A stretch of 16,209 bases of DNA, from assembly GCA_009602725.1 (NCBI GenBank), contig WELB01000284.1, positions 26,741-42,949 on the forward strand. Reading direction: 5' to 3'. The first letter of the stretch is position 1; every line of letters starts with the position of its first letter. The DNA is from Spirogloea muscicola. Taxonomy: Eukaryota; Streptophyta; Zygnematophyceae; Spirogloeales; Spirogloeaceae. Below the pieces are notes generated by a model. The model saw nothing but the letters and a program-made list of their open reading frames with translations, was not told the DNA's origin and searched no databases. The translations under genes were made by a program, and so were the position numbers. This document shows, piece by piece, positions 1-9,098 of this stretch.

Positions 1-19
1 CCCCCCCCCTCCCCCCCCC
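1..19. repeat. Homopolymer C run at the window edge
   Basis: Eighteen Cs interrupted by one T. This is a plausible assembly break point. It may be a real intronic pyrimidine tract or, in the LTP-like frame, polyproline codons. Confidence 0.7.
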
Positions 20-417
20 GCCTCATCTCATACCTCGCAATCCCTGGCAAACGGCGGCCTGCAGTGCACCATCGGCCCGCTGCTCCTTTGTGCGGCGACC
101 GGCGGGGAGCCAATTGTCAACCAGGCAGCCTATGCCAGCCAGCCCGTGTGCTGCGAGGCGTTTGCCGACTTCTTCCGCGGCGACTGCCACTGCAACCCCG
201 ACGTAGAGGGCGACGTACGCGTGCTTGCTCTCGTGCCCGGCCGCCGTGATGCCACAAGTCTGTCCCGCGCTGACGTGCGTCAGTCTTGCTGGCGGCCGGC
301 GGTGGCAGACCAAGGCGGGCCTTGGCGTCGGCCTGATGACCATCGCCGTCTTCACTGCGCGGTGCGGCTTCAACGCGTCGACGATCGGACTGGTCGGCAC
401 GCCTGGGTGCCCCCCAG
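20..417 (+). CDS. Eight-cysteine (LTP-like) domain, partial, two exons
   Basis: Two short exons read as a plant eight-cysteine-motif domain, the fold of non-specific lipid transfer proteins and seed inhibitors. Exon 1 runs from at or before position 20 to 202 or 214 (two usable GT donors, both phase 0). Exon 2 runs 309-417. The joined frame gives the order C-x7-C-x19-CC-x10-CHC-x(21 or 25)-C-x14-C, seen in QC (65-67), CC before EAFADFF, CHCNPD, ARCGFN and TPGCPP. That is the diagnostic C-C-CC-CxC-C-C pattern, including the adjacent CC and the CxC. The family binds lipids outside the cell through four disulfides. The 5' end is lost in the C run at the window edge, so any signal peptide is not visible. 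If the GTGAGC donor at 418 is not used, the frame ends at a stop at 456-458, which suits a stand-alone protein. If it is used, phase-compatible acceptors join it to the LRR kinase gene. I cannot decide between these. Confidence 0.6.
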
Positions 418-691
418 GTGAGCACAGCAGCCTGGCGATGGACCAGCCATGGTGTTGATATCAGCCCCAAGTCGGCCGATGACGTGCCTCGCAGCCGTCT
501 GTGGTTGCCCGTGCAGTTCCGCCGCCGCCGCCGCCGGCCTTCACCGCCACGCCAGCGCTTAGGTCGGTCCCAGCACCTGCATCTGAAGTCAGTTTCTCTT
601 GCATCTTCTATTGCAAGATTCCTTTCTTGGCACCTCTTCTTTTCTGTGGGCTTCCAAGGCGAGCCTTGCTAGGCCGACGCCTTGCTGACTT

Positions 692-3600
692 ATGGCAGCG
701 CCGCTGCGCAGGGCCGAGCAGAACGCGCTTCTCGCCGTCAAGGCGGCGCTCTCGGATCCGCTGGGCAACCTCACGGGCTGGGCCGCCACTGATGCCACGC
801 CCTGTGGCTGGGCAGGCGTCACGTGCTCAAGCACCGGCGCTGGCGGCAGCGGGCCGGCCGGCGTGACGACGCTGAGGCTCCCCGACTGCCAGCTTGGCGG
901 CGCCCTGGCACCGGCCATCGGCGACCTGTCGCAGCTCGAGGTCCTCAACCTCGCCCGCAACCAGCTCGTCGGCGCGATACCGGCGGCGCTCGGGCGCCTG
1001 GCGCGGCTCCGCGTGCTCAAGGTCGGCAACAACAACTTCACTGGCACTATTCCACCGTCGCTCGGCGCCTGCGGTGCGCTCCGCGTCCTGGACATCAACC
1101 GCAACACAGGCATCACGGGTGGCGTGCCGGCGGCGCTCGGCGGCCTGCGGAACCTCGAGTTCCTCTACCTCACTGGCTGCAATCTCACAGGGTCGCTGCC
1201 GGCGGCGATCGGCGGCGCGGTCGCGCTCAAGTACCTGGACATCGAGGTCGGGTCTGTCCATGGGTCAGGCCTGACGGGGCCGATACCTCCGGAGATAGGC
1301 CAGCTGAAGAATCTGGAAGTCATCCGGATGCGGGACAATTCGCTGAGCGGCGCCATCCCGCCGGAGCTCGGCAATTGCAGCGGCCTCAAGGTCCTGGCAC
1401 TCGCTCGCAACAAGCTCAGCGGCCCGCTGCCGCCGCAGCTCGGCCGCCTGGCGAAGCTCGGCGCGATGCACATCTCCGACAACCAGCTGTCTGGGGCAAT
1501 CCCCCTGGAGCTCGCCGCTCTCCCCCTCATCTCGTACTTTGTCATCTGCCGCACCAGAGTCAACGGCAGCATCCCATCGGCGCTGGGCCGCGCGCCCCTC
1601 CTCCAGACTCTGTTGCTCACTGATAACCAGCTGAGCGGCGAGGTCCCCAGGGAGCTGGGAAAGTGCAAGCGACTCGAGAGCATCCACCTGCAGGGTAACA
1701 GGTGACTAGTCCCCCTGTTAACCACTGTCAGTCTTGGCTTTGACTTCAGGTGACGCGCTCCGGAACTGCTTGCAGTTGCCGGTTGACTACTGGCCTGATG
1801 TACTGAGCAAGTATTGACATCATTTAGTAACATTATGTCGTAAACTGACAAGCTATGTAGGACTTGCTGCAGAATATTTTTATGATAGCCAGGGCACTAT
1901 TGTTGACTCCACTTGCCACACCTCCTTGCAGGTTGACTGGACCCATACCCAGGGAGCTTGGCACATTGCCGCGGCTGATTACAATTGAGCTGCAGAACAA
2001 CGGGCTCGATGGGCCGCTGCCGCCGGAGCTGGCAGAGGCGACATTGCTGCAGATTCTGTCGGTGCACAGCAACCGGCTGTCTGGCAGTATACCTCCCGCC
2101 CTTGGCCGCATGGCCAACCTGACGGTCCTTCTAATATCAGAAAATTGGTTCAACGGGTCCATACCACCTGCGCTTGGGAGCTTGTCATCCCTCTTCCAGC
2201 TCAATGCCAGCTTCAATCAGTACGGAGCAATGCGCGCTAGCATCTCAATGTTGCCATCGTCTCATTTCATCATCACTGTATGTTTCAAATCGGCACATGC
2301 ACAGTCACTGCTCATTGACTCAGTATTGTGTCTTCTAAGAGCAGGCTGACGGGGTCTATGCCCTTGGAGCTGGGCTCGCTTCGCTCAACACCGCTGCAGG
2401 AGCAGTTCTTCAACCCCCGCGCCGGCGCTGTGTATCCTGTTATTACCAGGTTGCAGTTTATTGATTTGTCCAGCAATGATCTGAATGGCTCGCTGCCAGC
2501 CACATTGGGCCGCCTCAAGGGCATGCAGCTGTACAATTTCTCAAACAATCAGTTACAGGGCAGCATACCGCCGACCTTTGGCAACTGCTCGGCGCTTCAA
2601 CGCCTAGACCTCTCCAGCAATGCGCTTGGCGGCACGCTCTCCATAAGTTTGCCGGACAGTCTGACCCACCTTTACCTCTCTGAGAATCAAGTCGAGGGAA
2701 CCATCCCTGTCGAGCTGCAGAGCCACACTGAGCTGCAGGTGCTTGACTTGGCTGGTAACAATCTATATGGCGCCGTCCCAACCGAGCTGGGGTCCCTGGC
2801 TGGGTTGACTTCGCTGCACCTCCGTCAGAACTCTCTACAAGGCACAGTCCCCAAGGAGCTTGGACAGTTGACCAATCTCCAGGCTCTTGACTTCAGCGAC
2901 AACAAGGTCTGTGGAGCACTTTGCTGCCTTGACCAGTGGTTCGAGTCCTCTGTGCTGGGCAACATGCGTCAAAGAATGCTATTAACAAAATTATGAGAAT
3001 GTCAGCAGACTGGCTCATGAGACGACCAAGCTGATCTTCTGTTGCCGATTGACCATGCAACAGTTGCAAGGGCCCCTCCCAGAGGAGCTTTGGTCCCTCA
3101 TTAACCTACTCCACTTGAATGTCAGCCACAATGGTCCCAGCGGCCACCTGCCTGAAGATCTCAGTGAGCTCGTGCTCCTTCAGCTCCTGGACTTGTCCTA
3201 CAACAGATTCACGGGGTCCATACCTGTATCATATGGGGCACTTTCATCTCTGAGCAATTTCAATGCATCATACAACGACTTCAGCGGCAGAATTCCCTCC
3301 AGTGGACCCCCGGCTTTACTTGACAAAACTGCATACAGCGGCAACAGCAAGCTCTGCTCAGCCTCTGACCCCAATGCTTGTCAAAACGCTCCTTTTAAAT
3401 CAGACAACAATACTGGCGTTATTATTGGCTGCTCAGTTGGTGGAGCAGTGCTTCTTGCAGCATTCCTCCTGCTCACCTTATGCCTTGTCAAGAGGCATAA
3501 GCACGCTTCCACGAGAGCATCACTCAAGAAGACCTCCCAGAGAGGCAATGCGATCGGCCACTTGGCTGTCTTCCATAAGCTGCAGGAGACTTTCACCTAC

Positions 3601-5111
3601 CAAGACATTGTGGACGCCACTGCCAATTTCAGCCCGGCATTTGCTGTAGGCTCAGGATGCTTCGGCACTGTGTACAGGTAGTGCATGTCTGCACCCCCTG
3701 TCACTTGTTCGTTTTACAGCTTATGTGAATGTGGCGTTACAGGATGTAATGAGCAATTGCTACGTTGACCATCCGCAAGGCTTTATATCTGTCACTCCTA
3801 CATGTATGCAGGCATGATTGCATTGCTGAATGTAGCTGACACCTTATCAAGTGCCACCATTGCAGGGTTCAGCTACCGAGTGGGACAACGTTGGCTGTTA
3901 AGAAAGTCTCAAGCACCAGCTTGCAGGGCGAGAAGGAGTTCCTGGCCGAAGTCAACATTCTTGGGAAGATCAAGCACCGGCACTTGGTAACTCTGCGAGG
4001 AGCCTTTTCTGGGACGGTGGAAGTCAGAGACTGGCTGCTCATCTATGACTTTGTGGATGGGGGAAGTCTTGAGGACTATCTGAGAGACAGTTGGACAGCT
4101 GCGTCTGGCGGGGTTATGACTGGCCAGACGGATAGTGAACCTGTGGTCACAAACGTGGTCGACTCTGATGCTCCCCAGAAGCCTAGCTCTGAGGAGGCCA
4201 CGAGAAGAGCACGCTTCACATGTGAGTGGCCCGTCAGGATGAAGGTTGCTGTGGAGACCGCCCATGGATTGGCTTACTTGCACTATGGTTGCAGTCCATC
4301 CATTATCCACAGGGACATGAAGCCGTCAAACATCTTGCTGGATCAGGATTTATCAGTGCAGGTAGCAGATTTTGGGCTCGCCAAGCTCCGCAACTCCGGG
4401 AAAACGCACATCACAACAGGAGTTGCAGGTGAGAAAGGGGTCTCTGTTGCATACATGACATTAAGGGGCGTGCTTGCAACAGCTGATTATGGATGGTCTA
4501 TGGAAACTTGGTAAAGCCTGCAATGACAACCTCTGGACAAGTTCTTGGCAGCCACATTCGCTTCAACTACACCTTTGAGATAGGCGATGCTGACCAATGT
4601 CCTCTATATGCTGCTAGGTACTATCGGTTATCTTGCACCTGAGTGTGCGTACATGTCCAGGGTCAGTGAGAAGAGTGACGTCTACAGCTACGGCATTGTA
4701 CTCCTTCAGCTTATAGTGGGCAGCAGCCCAACGCACGTCAACTTCCAAGATTATGAGGGCGGCATTGTGGGGTGGACAACCGCAGCGCTGCAGGCGGGTC
4801 TACCAGTCTCTCAGATTGCTGCTTGCCAGCTTGTTGTCCCCAAAGACCATGCTGAGGCAATATGGCAAGAGGTCCTTGGGGCCCTGAAAGTAGGCATCCT
4901 GTGCACTGCCAGAGAGCCGGCTGCAAGGACAACCATGGCAGAGGTTGTCCATTTGTTAGAGAGCTTGCAGCATACGCCTACTGACGGCACCGTGACATCG
5001 AGCTCCCCAAGTGACTGGAACCTGTCCACTCCTGGATCCTATGCTTCCTCTGCAGCTCCCACTAGTATCGTTTCTTCTAGTAACTCAGAATCTATGCCTT
5101 TCTCTGCTTAA
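692..5111 (+). CDS. LRR receptor-like serine/threonine kinase
   Basis: Cell-surface receptor kinase in six exons: 692-1701, 1932-2219, 2345-2906, 3064-3677, 3866-4428 and 4618-5111 (1176 residues counted from the ATG at 692). Order seen: LRR N-terminal cap (AEQNALLAVK to GWAGVTC), about 25 plant-type LRRs (LxGxIPxxLG), C-terminal cap (SGNSKLCSASDPNAC), membrane segment at about 739-762 followed by KRHKH, then the kinase. Kinase motifs: GSGCFG loop (816-821), AVKK (Lys837), HRD (973-975) with Asn980, DFG (993-995) and APE (1019-1021), so it should be an active RD kinase. Unusual points are a stretch of about 21 residues between LRR16 and LRR17 and an acidic, Ser/Thr-rich insert of about 35 residues between the alphaD and alphaE regions. 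The first three introns cut LRRs at the same NxL site. Introns also follow GTVYR and fall within GVAG-T of the activation segment. The start is unsure: TGA at 686-688 blocks the frame just upstream, no signal peptide follows the ATG, and AG acceptors at 697-698 or 710-711 suggest a missing 5' exon. The ligand is unknown. Confidence 0.88.
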
Positions 5112-5130
5112 GCGCCTGCTTAAGCAGAGA
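5101..5130 (+). other. Perfect 12-bp inverted repeat over the kinase stop codon
   Basis: TCTCTGCTTAAG (5101-5112) and CTTAAGCAGAGA (5119-5130) are perfect reverse complements around a 6-base loop CGCCTG. The TAA stop (5109-5111) lies in the left arm, so the end of the mRNA reading frame could fold into a stable stem-loop. The structure is seen directly. Any role in termination, 3'-end formation or mRNA stability is inference. Confidence 0.8.
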
Positions 5131-5760
5131 TAGTAGGATAGACCCTTAGAGAACAAGGTCTTGTTCAACGCACGGGTTGCTTGCCTTCTGTGTCCCAGCA
5201 TATGGCATCAATCATGGCAGTCTTAGAGCACAGCAGTGTAGGAACATGTTTTTTTCCAGGAGCAACACGAGCTGATTCAAGTAGCAATAGCAGCCATAGT
5301 CAGTGGCCTCCTGCCAGGCTCCTGAAAGCAATGACTTTCCTTGTTGACGACTTTCCTTTCCTTAATTATTTTCCTTGACTTCTACCTCACTCAATCTTGC
5401 GTAAGTGCATGGCCTTGGAGCCCACATGGCAAGAGTCTGTGCTCAACGAAGCATGTTCTTAGCAGAAGAGTCAATTGTTTCCACGTCCTAAAGTCAAGCG
5501 GAGTAGTCGAGAGTACAGCAGCAATGGTTGTACTCTCAATTGAGTCTCGAGTGGGCAACGAGAGGCAATTGCATGGCTGTCTTTGGTCAATAAGTCAAAC
5601 CCTCAATGCCAAAATTTACACCTGGTTACTGTGATGGTGCATGCAAGAGTTGTCAGCATAGCAGGGCACACCAGCACCCTGACCCACCCTGACTCTGTGC
5701 TCACTCGTGGGTACTACAGACCCCCTTTAGCCAGCTTATTGCCCCGTTACCAGGCCTGTT

Positions 5761-5813
5761 ATGGCTCGACTTTGTCTCCCTTTCATTTCATGCGCACCGC
5801 GCGCCTTTCTTCT
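5761..5813 (+). repeat. Diverged dispersed repeat, copy 1
   Basis: Begins ATGGCTCGACTTTG and contains TTTCATGCGCACCGCGCGCC. A related stretch at 6050-6102 shares the order TGGCnCGnCTT, CATGC and GCGCGCCT with similar spacing. The copies are clearly diverged, so this is a tentative pair. A further partial match, ATGGCTCGACTTGC, occurs at about 6410. Confidence 0.4.
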
Positions 5814-6049
5814 ACTCAAAGTAGAGCCTCGTCCTCCCTTGTCATACTCTCTCCCAACTTTACCCCCATCAAGTTGCGTGGTGCCATCTACCTCAATTAT
5901 CTGGTCTAGCTTGGGGCGCTTTCACAAAGGAGACTATCTGTATTTCGCTCTGCTTCCTCAGCCCCTCCAAGCCCAGGGCTTAGCTTGCCAGGGCTTGCTT
6001 ACAGAGAGAAGGGCTTGCTTATAACTTTGCCTTTCGCAAGCACGGGGAA

Positions 6050-6102
6050 GTGGCGCGGCTTGGCCCCCACATCTCATGCACATGGCGCGCCTCCTCTCTC
6101 TC
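6050..6102 (+). repeat. Diverged dispersed repeat, copy 2
   Basis: Partner of 5761-5813, starting TGGCGCGGCTTGGCCCCC and containing CATGCACATGGCGCGCCT. It opens a long frame (to 6637) that I regard as chance in repeat DNA. Confidence 0.4.
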
Positions 6103-6510
6103 GTCGAGGGGGCTTGTGAATGAGATGGAGTGCCCCTTCGATTCGCCCAACGTCTCCACCATGGCTGGTTTGACCGTTACCAGGATTTGGCGAGGGGCTG
6201 CAAGCTGCTTCTTCACTTTAATTGTGGCTCTCTCCTCTAGTGTCTCTCCTTTACGATGTGTGGCCGTCACTCCATCTCATCACAAGAAACCCCGTCGAGA
6301 GAGAGCAGGCGCGCGGTGCAAACCCCTCAAGTCCCCAGGTAGGCTACCAGGTGTCTGGAGTGATTGTTTCTTCCACTGGCAATCGACGTGCACGGAGCTT
6401 TTGGCACAAAATGGCTCGACTTGCTTCACCACCTTGCGCGGCATGCAGCGGCCCGCCGCCTCGGGCAGCAGGGCGAGCAGCCCGGCTACAATGTCGCCGG
6501 GTCCCTCGCT

Positions 6511-6601
6511 CAGGTCTCCGAATGCGTTTGGCCATCTCGATGCAGCGGTCCCTTGCCGTCGCGGTTCACTTGCGCGCAGGCTGAGCTTTGGCGGCGGCCA
6601 G
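6511..6601 (+). repeat. Dispersed repeat, forward copy of an inverted pair
   Basis: About 91 bp starting CAGGTCTCCGAATGCGTTTG and ending in GCGGCGGCCAG. The reverse complement of 8521-8612 follows it along its whole length at roughly 70 percent by eye, including ATGCGYTTGGCCRTCTCG and GCAGMGGTCC. The two copies therefore lie in opposite orientation about 2 kb apart. The element type is not recognised. Confidence 0.6.
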
Positions 6602-6725
6602 CGGCCTCCGTCAGGGCGACGTCTTTTCGCCGGCTAGCTACTCAGACTTGCATCTCCTGACCAGAGCTTACTGAGCGTTCCTAGCTGATGTCGTAGTCCT
6701 AGTCCTTCGCACTCCGGCTCCTTCA

Positions 6726-6764
6726 GACCTTGTCCATTCCTTTGGGCTGGCCTTCCCCAGCCAC
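6726..6764 (+). repeat. GGCTGG/CCAGCC hairpin element, copy 1
   Basis: GACCTTGTCCATTCC is followed by GGGCTGGCCTTCCCCAGCC, a short inverted repeat. It is the first of six copies of a family whose sense consensus by eye is GACCTTGTyCAyTCTTT, then CTGGGCTGGC, a few bases, and CCAGCC. Confidence 0.6.
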
Positions 6765-6796
6765 CAGTCAATCTGGCCGCGCTTTCTTTCTTTTGT

Positions 6797-6828
6797 CTTA
6801 CGCTCTTGAGTACTTACGCTCTTGAGTT
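6797..6828 (+). repeat. 16-bp direct tandem duplication
   Basis: CTTACGCTCTTGAGTA (6797-6812) is followed at once by CTTACGCTCTTGAGTT (6813-6828), with one mismatch. This looks like a simple local duplication with no visible function. Confidence 0.8.
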
Positions 6829-7326
6829 GTTGCTCCTTCTCACGCATCTACTTTGTAGGAGGAGATGGTCTCTTGTTGTTGCTTACAATACTATGAATAC
6901 TCCTCAAAAATGCTGACAATCTTGTCGACAGGGTCCACAATGCGTCTGCAGGCGTCTCCTGGCCAATCACCAGCCTAACTCGTGCCCGGTTGAGGTTGCA
7001 CTCAGAACGTAGACAAAGTGAAATTGCATCAGCCTGCTGTTGTGCTTTCGAGAGCCCAGAATCAGCCGCGTCCTCTTGCGGGCTCTGACTCCACTTCTTG
7101 CAAGAGTGCGAGGAGACCTTGTTCAGTAACTAATTTCCATGTCTCTCCAGATTGTCTAATCGGTGCCGACACACTGCCGCAATGTACTGAGACCTCTTAC
7201 ATCATACTGTTTGTGGGTCCCTCCGTCGCTCTCCAGCGCAAGCATCGTCGCGGTCGCCATGGCCAGCTACGGCTACTTCATTCCATATGTGCTAGCTTCC
7301 CTTTCGCGATTTTCTTTAGCCCCTCC

Positions 7327-7379
7327 GACCTTTGTTCATTCTTTTTCTGGGGCTGGCCTCTCCCAGCTACCGCCCTCTC
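7327..7379 (+). repeat. GGCTGG/CCAGCC hairpin element, copy 2
   Basis: GACCTTTGTTCATTCTTTTT is followed by GGGGCTGGCCTCTCCCAGC and CCGCCCTCTC. It matches copy 1 in order and orientation, and the CCGCCCTCTC tail matches the far end of copy 6 when that copy is reversed. Confidence 0.6.
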
Positions 7380-7504
7380 ATGCAAGCGTCTTCCTCTACG
7401 GCTAGGACCTCGCCTTTTAGCACTTTCTAGCGCTAAAACCACACTGCTATGCATCAAAGGGAATGAACAAGGTCTGGAAGAACGTATGCTCATCCAAATA
7501 GGGG

Positions 7505-7547
7505 GAGGGCTGTGGAAAGCCAGCCCGGAAAATATTTGACAAGGTTC
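7505..7547 (-). repeat. GGCTGG/CCAGCC hairpin element, copy 3 (reversed)
   Basis: On the + strand it reads GAGGGCTGTGGAAAGCCAGC, then CCGGAAAATATTTGACAAGG, which is the reverse of copies 1 and 2: the hairpin comes first and the GACAAGGT box after it. Confidence 0.6.
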
Positions 7548-7628
7548 GGAAAGGCTGGAATGTGCTGAAATGCACAAATTTGGAAGGGCTGGAAGACCCA
7601 AACAATAGAAGTGCTCGCCCACTTCGAA

Positions 7629-7667
7629 GAAGGGCTGGCAAAGCCAGCCTAAAAAAAGTGGACAATG
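7629..7667 (-). repeat. GGCTGG/CCAGCC hairpin element, copy 4 (reversed)
   Basis: GGGCTGGCAAAGCCAGCC is a near-perfect short hairpin (GGCTGGC, two bases AA, GCCAGCC). It is followed by AAAAAAAGTGGACAATG, a decayed form of the GACAAGGT box. Confidence 0.6.
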
Positions 7668-7679
7668 TTTAAAGCCAAA

Positions 7680-8127
7680 GAAAGAGGTGCCAAAAAGGGA
7701 CTACACTGCAAACCACGGCAATAGAACACACGACGATGCAAAGGGAAGCTCAGTACATGCGAGTGAGCAACATCAGGTCGAAATAGCTGGCTGCACGGAA
7801 CGAGGCACTCCGCCGAAACCCAGAGGCGGCAGCCATGGCACGGCCTGCTCGCGTGTGGACGGCGTGGGCAAGGGAGCATTAAAGCGATATCCCCAGGCGC
7901 ATGCGGAAGACTTCTGGAAGCAAACCGCGGCGTTGAAGCCGGGCAGCGCTCTTGGCAGACCCGGCCGCCGATCAATGGCCTGACGGACAAGCCGCTGGAG
8001 GAGATCCAAACAAGCACGAGACGCTCTCCGTGCCGCCTGCGAGATAGAGAAATAGAAGTGAGCTTTTCCAAAGAAAGGAAGACGAAAGGGGAGTTCTTCC
8101 AAAGGTAGCGGGGGCTGTGAAAGAGAA
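7680..8127. other. Gene-free stretch between repeat copies
   Basis: Frames are open on both strands but none gives a recognisable protein, and none has a credible set of exons. The only repeat trace is GGGGGCTGTGAAAG at about 8110, a fragment of the hairpin family. Confidence 0.45.
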
Positions 8128-8174
8128 GTGGCTCTCCCAAAGAATAGCCAGCCCAGAAAGAGTGAACAAGGTCC
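8128..8174 (-). repeat. GGCTGG/CCAGCC hairpin element, copy 5 (reversed)
   Basis: On the + strand GTGGCTCTCCCAAAGAATAG is followed by CCAGCCCAGAAAGAGTGAAC and AAGGTCC. This is the best match to the consensus GACCTTGTTCACTCTTTCTG when reversed. The inner hairpin is disrupted here. Confidence 0.6.
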
Positions 8175-8291
8175 AAAGGGCCGAAAGGCGACATAAACAA
8201 ACACATAGCTATGCAAGAGACCACAGCAAATGGTGGGAGCTTAGAAAGCCCGAGTCAGCAGCCACAGATCGGAGTGACTTGCAGCTAAAAA

Positions 8292-8323
8292 GAGAGAAAG
8301 ACACTTTATAGCGTCTTTCTCTC
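8292..8323. repeat. Perfect 11-bp inverted repeat
   Basis: GAGAGAAAGAC (8292-8302) and GTCTTTCTCTC (8313-8323) are perfect reverse complements around ACTTTATAGC. The right arm runs into a CT-rich simple-sequence tract up to about 8340. Confidence 0.75.
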
Positions 8324-8340
8324 CTCTCTTTCTCTCTCTC

Positions 8341-8410
8341 AGCCACAGCCAGGAGAGGGCTGTGGCTGGGAGATGCCAGCCCAGAAAAAATAATAAATAA
8401 AATTCGAAGG
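8341..8410 (-). repeat. Hairpin element copy 6 with an extra 10-bp inverted repeat
   Basis: AGCCACAGCC (8341-8350) and GGCTGTGGCT (8358-8367) are perfect reverse complements around a 7-base loop. The right arm runs on into GGCTGTGGCTGGGAGATGCC and AGCCCAGAAAAAA, the reversed hairpin element. An A/T-rich stretch replaces most of the GACAAGGT box. Confidence 0.65.
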
Positions 8411-8520
8411 GGCCTGGGTAATCGCTACTGCACACACGGAATCAAGTGGCTACGAAACACTCAGTAACCCCTACTAAGCAGCCGCGGGTCGGAGAAACCA
8501 ATCCCCTGGTAGCGGGTCCC

Positions 8521-8612
8521 CTGGCTGCAGCTAAGGCCCGACCGGCATGGAGATGCAGCGCGCGAGCCATGGACCTCTGCAGCGAGACGGCCAAGCGCAT
8601 GCGATTCACCTG
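8521..8612 (-). repeat. Dispersed repeat, reverse copy of the inverted pair
   Basis: Reversed partner of 6511-6601 (about 70 percent by eye over about 91 bp). Read on the - strand it begins CAGGTGAATCGCATGCGCTT and ends in GCAGCCAG. Confidence 0.6.
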
Positions 8613-8639
8613 CGCGGGCGAGCCTGCTGCATAGCAATT

Positions 8640-8698
8640 CACTGGCTCCACTGGCTGCACTGGTTCCATCTGGCTAATCCACTGGCTCCACTGGCTGC
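8640..8698 (+). repeat. Imperfect tandem repeat of a 9-bp unit
   Basis: Repeats of CACTGGCTC and CACTGGCTG: two units, then a variant CACTGGTTC, a CATCTGGCTAATC spacer, then two more units. Simple satellite-like sequence. Confidence 0.7.
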
Positions 8699-9098
8699 GG
8701 CGGGAGATGGCGAGTCGCGGGAGCTTGTGGGAAAGAGGCACCCCGACAAGGCTCAGAAGTAGGCAGCCAAAGCGCGGCCCCACCCGGGGAGGAGGATGGA
8801 GTGTGTATGACTGGTGGAAGAGTCTGTGAAGAGAGAGGAGAGGAGGGGCCTGTGAGCAGGTATGATTGTAGGCACATTGGCAGCAGCACATCAGCTGAGG
8901 CGACACGCTCAGTGACGACGAGTCGGGACGAGGAGTCGGGACGTCGAGGCTGCCGTTGTTGCCCGCGAAGGAGCCGGCCATCGTGGACTGCTGACCAGCG
9001 CCGCCATCGCCTGGTGGCCCCCACCTTCTACCCGCCCACGCCCCGCGGCCCGACCGCCCCGACCAGGTGCCCGGCCTCCCCGGCCGCNCGCGCCCGCA
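8699..9098. other. Region upstream of the second LRR gene
   Basis: This should hold the promoter, 5' untranslated region and possibly the first coding exon of the downstream LRR gene. I see no clear start codon in frame with its signal-peptide exon. One phase-compatible source is ATGGCGA at 8706-8712, followed by GTCGCG, a weak donor. Spliced to the AG at 9098-9099 it would give a good signal peptide start (MATRLAAAALAAL). The single N at 9088 is just upstream. No TATA box or other regulatory motif stands out. Confidence 0.35.

Larger units (their letters stand above)
5131..6510. other. Gene-free stretch after the receptor kinase
   Basis: No open frame here resembles a known protein. The frames present are short, low in similarity to anything I recognise, and not linked by convincing splice sites. 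The first few hundred bases are presumably the 3' untranslated region of the kinase gene. From about 5740 the sequence becomes repeat-like. Confidence 0.5.

Noticed and set aside
6050-6637. Open frame of 195 codons on the + strand
   Set aside because: It crosses two dispersed repeats, has no recognisable domain, and shows no coding-like similarity to anything I know.
7649-8224. Open frame of 191 codons on the - strand
   Set aside because: It includes hairpin-repeat copies and has no recognisable motif. It is probably chance.
5112-9098. A full transposable element with transposase or reverse transcriptase
   Set aside because: No frame shows catalytic motifs of either enzyme. Only short non-coding repeats are visible.
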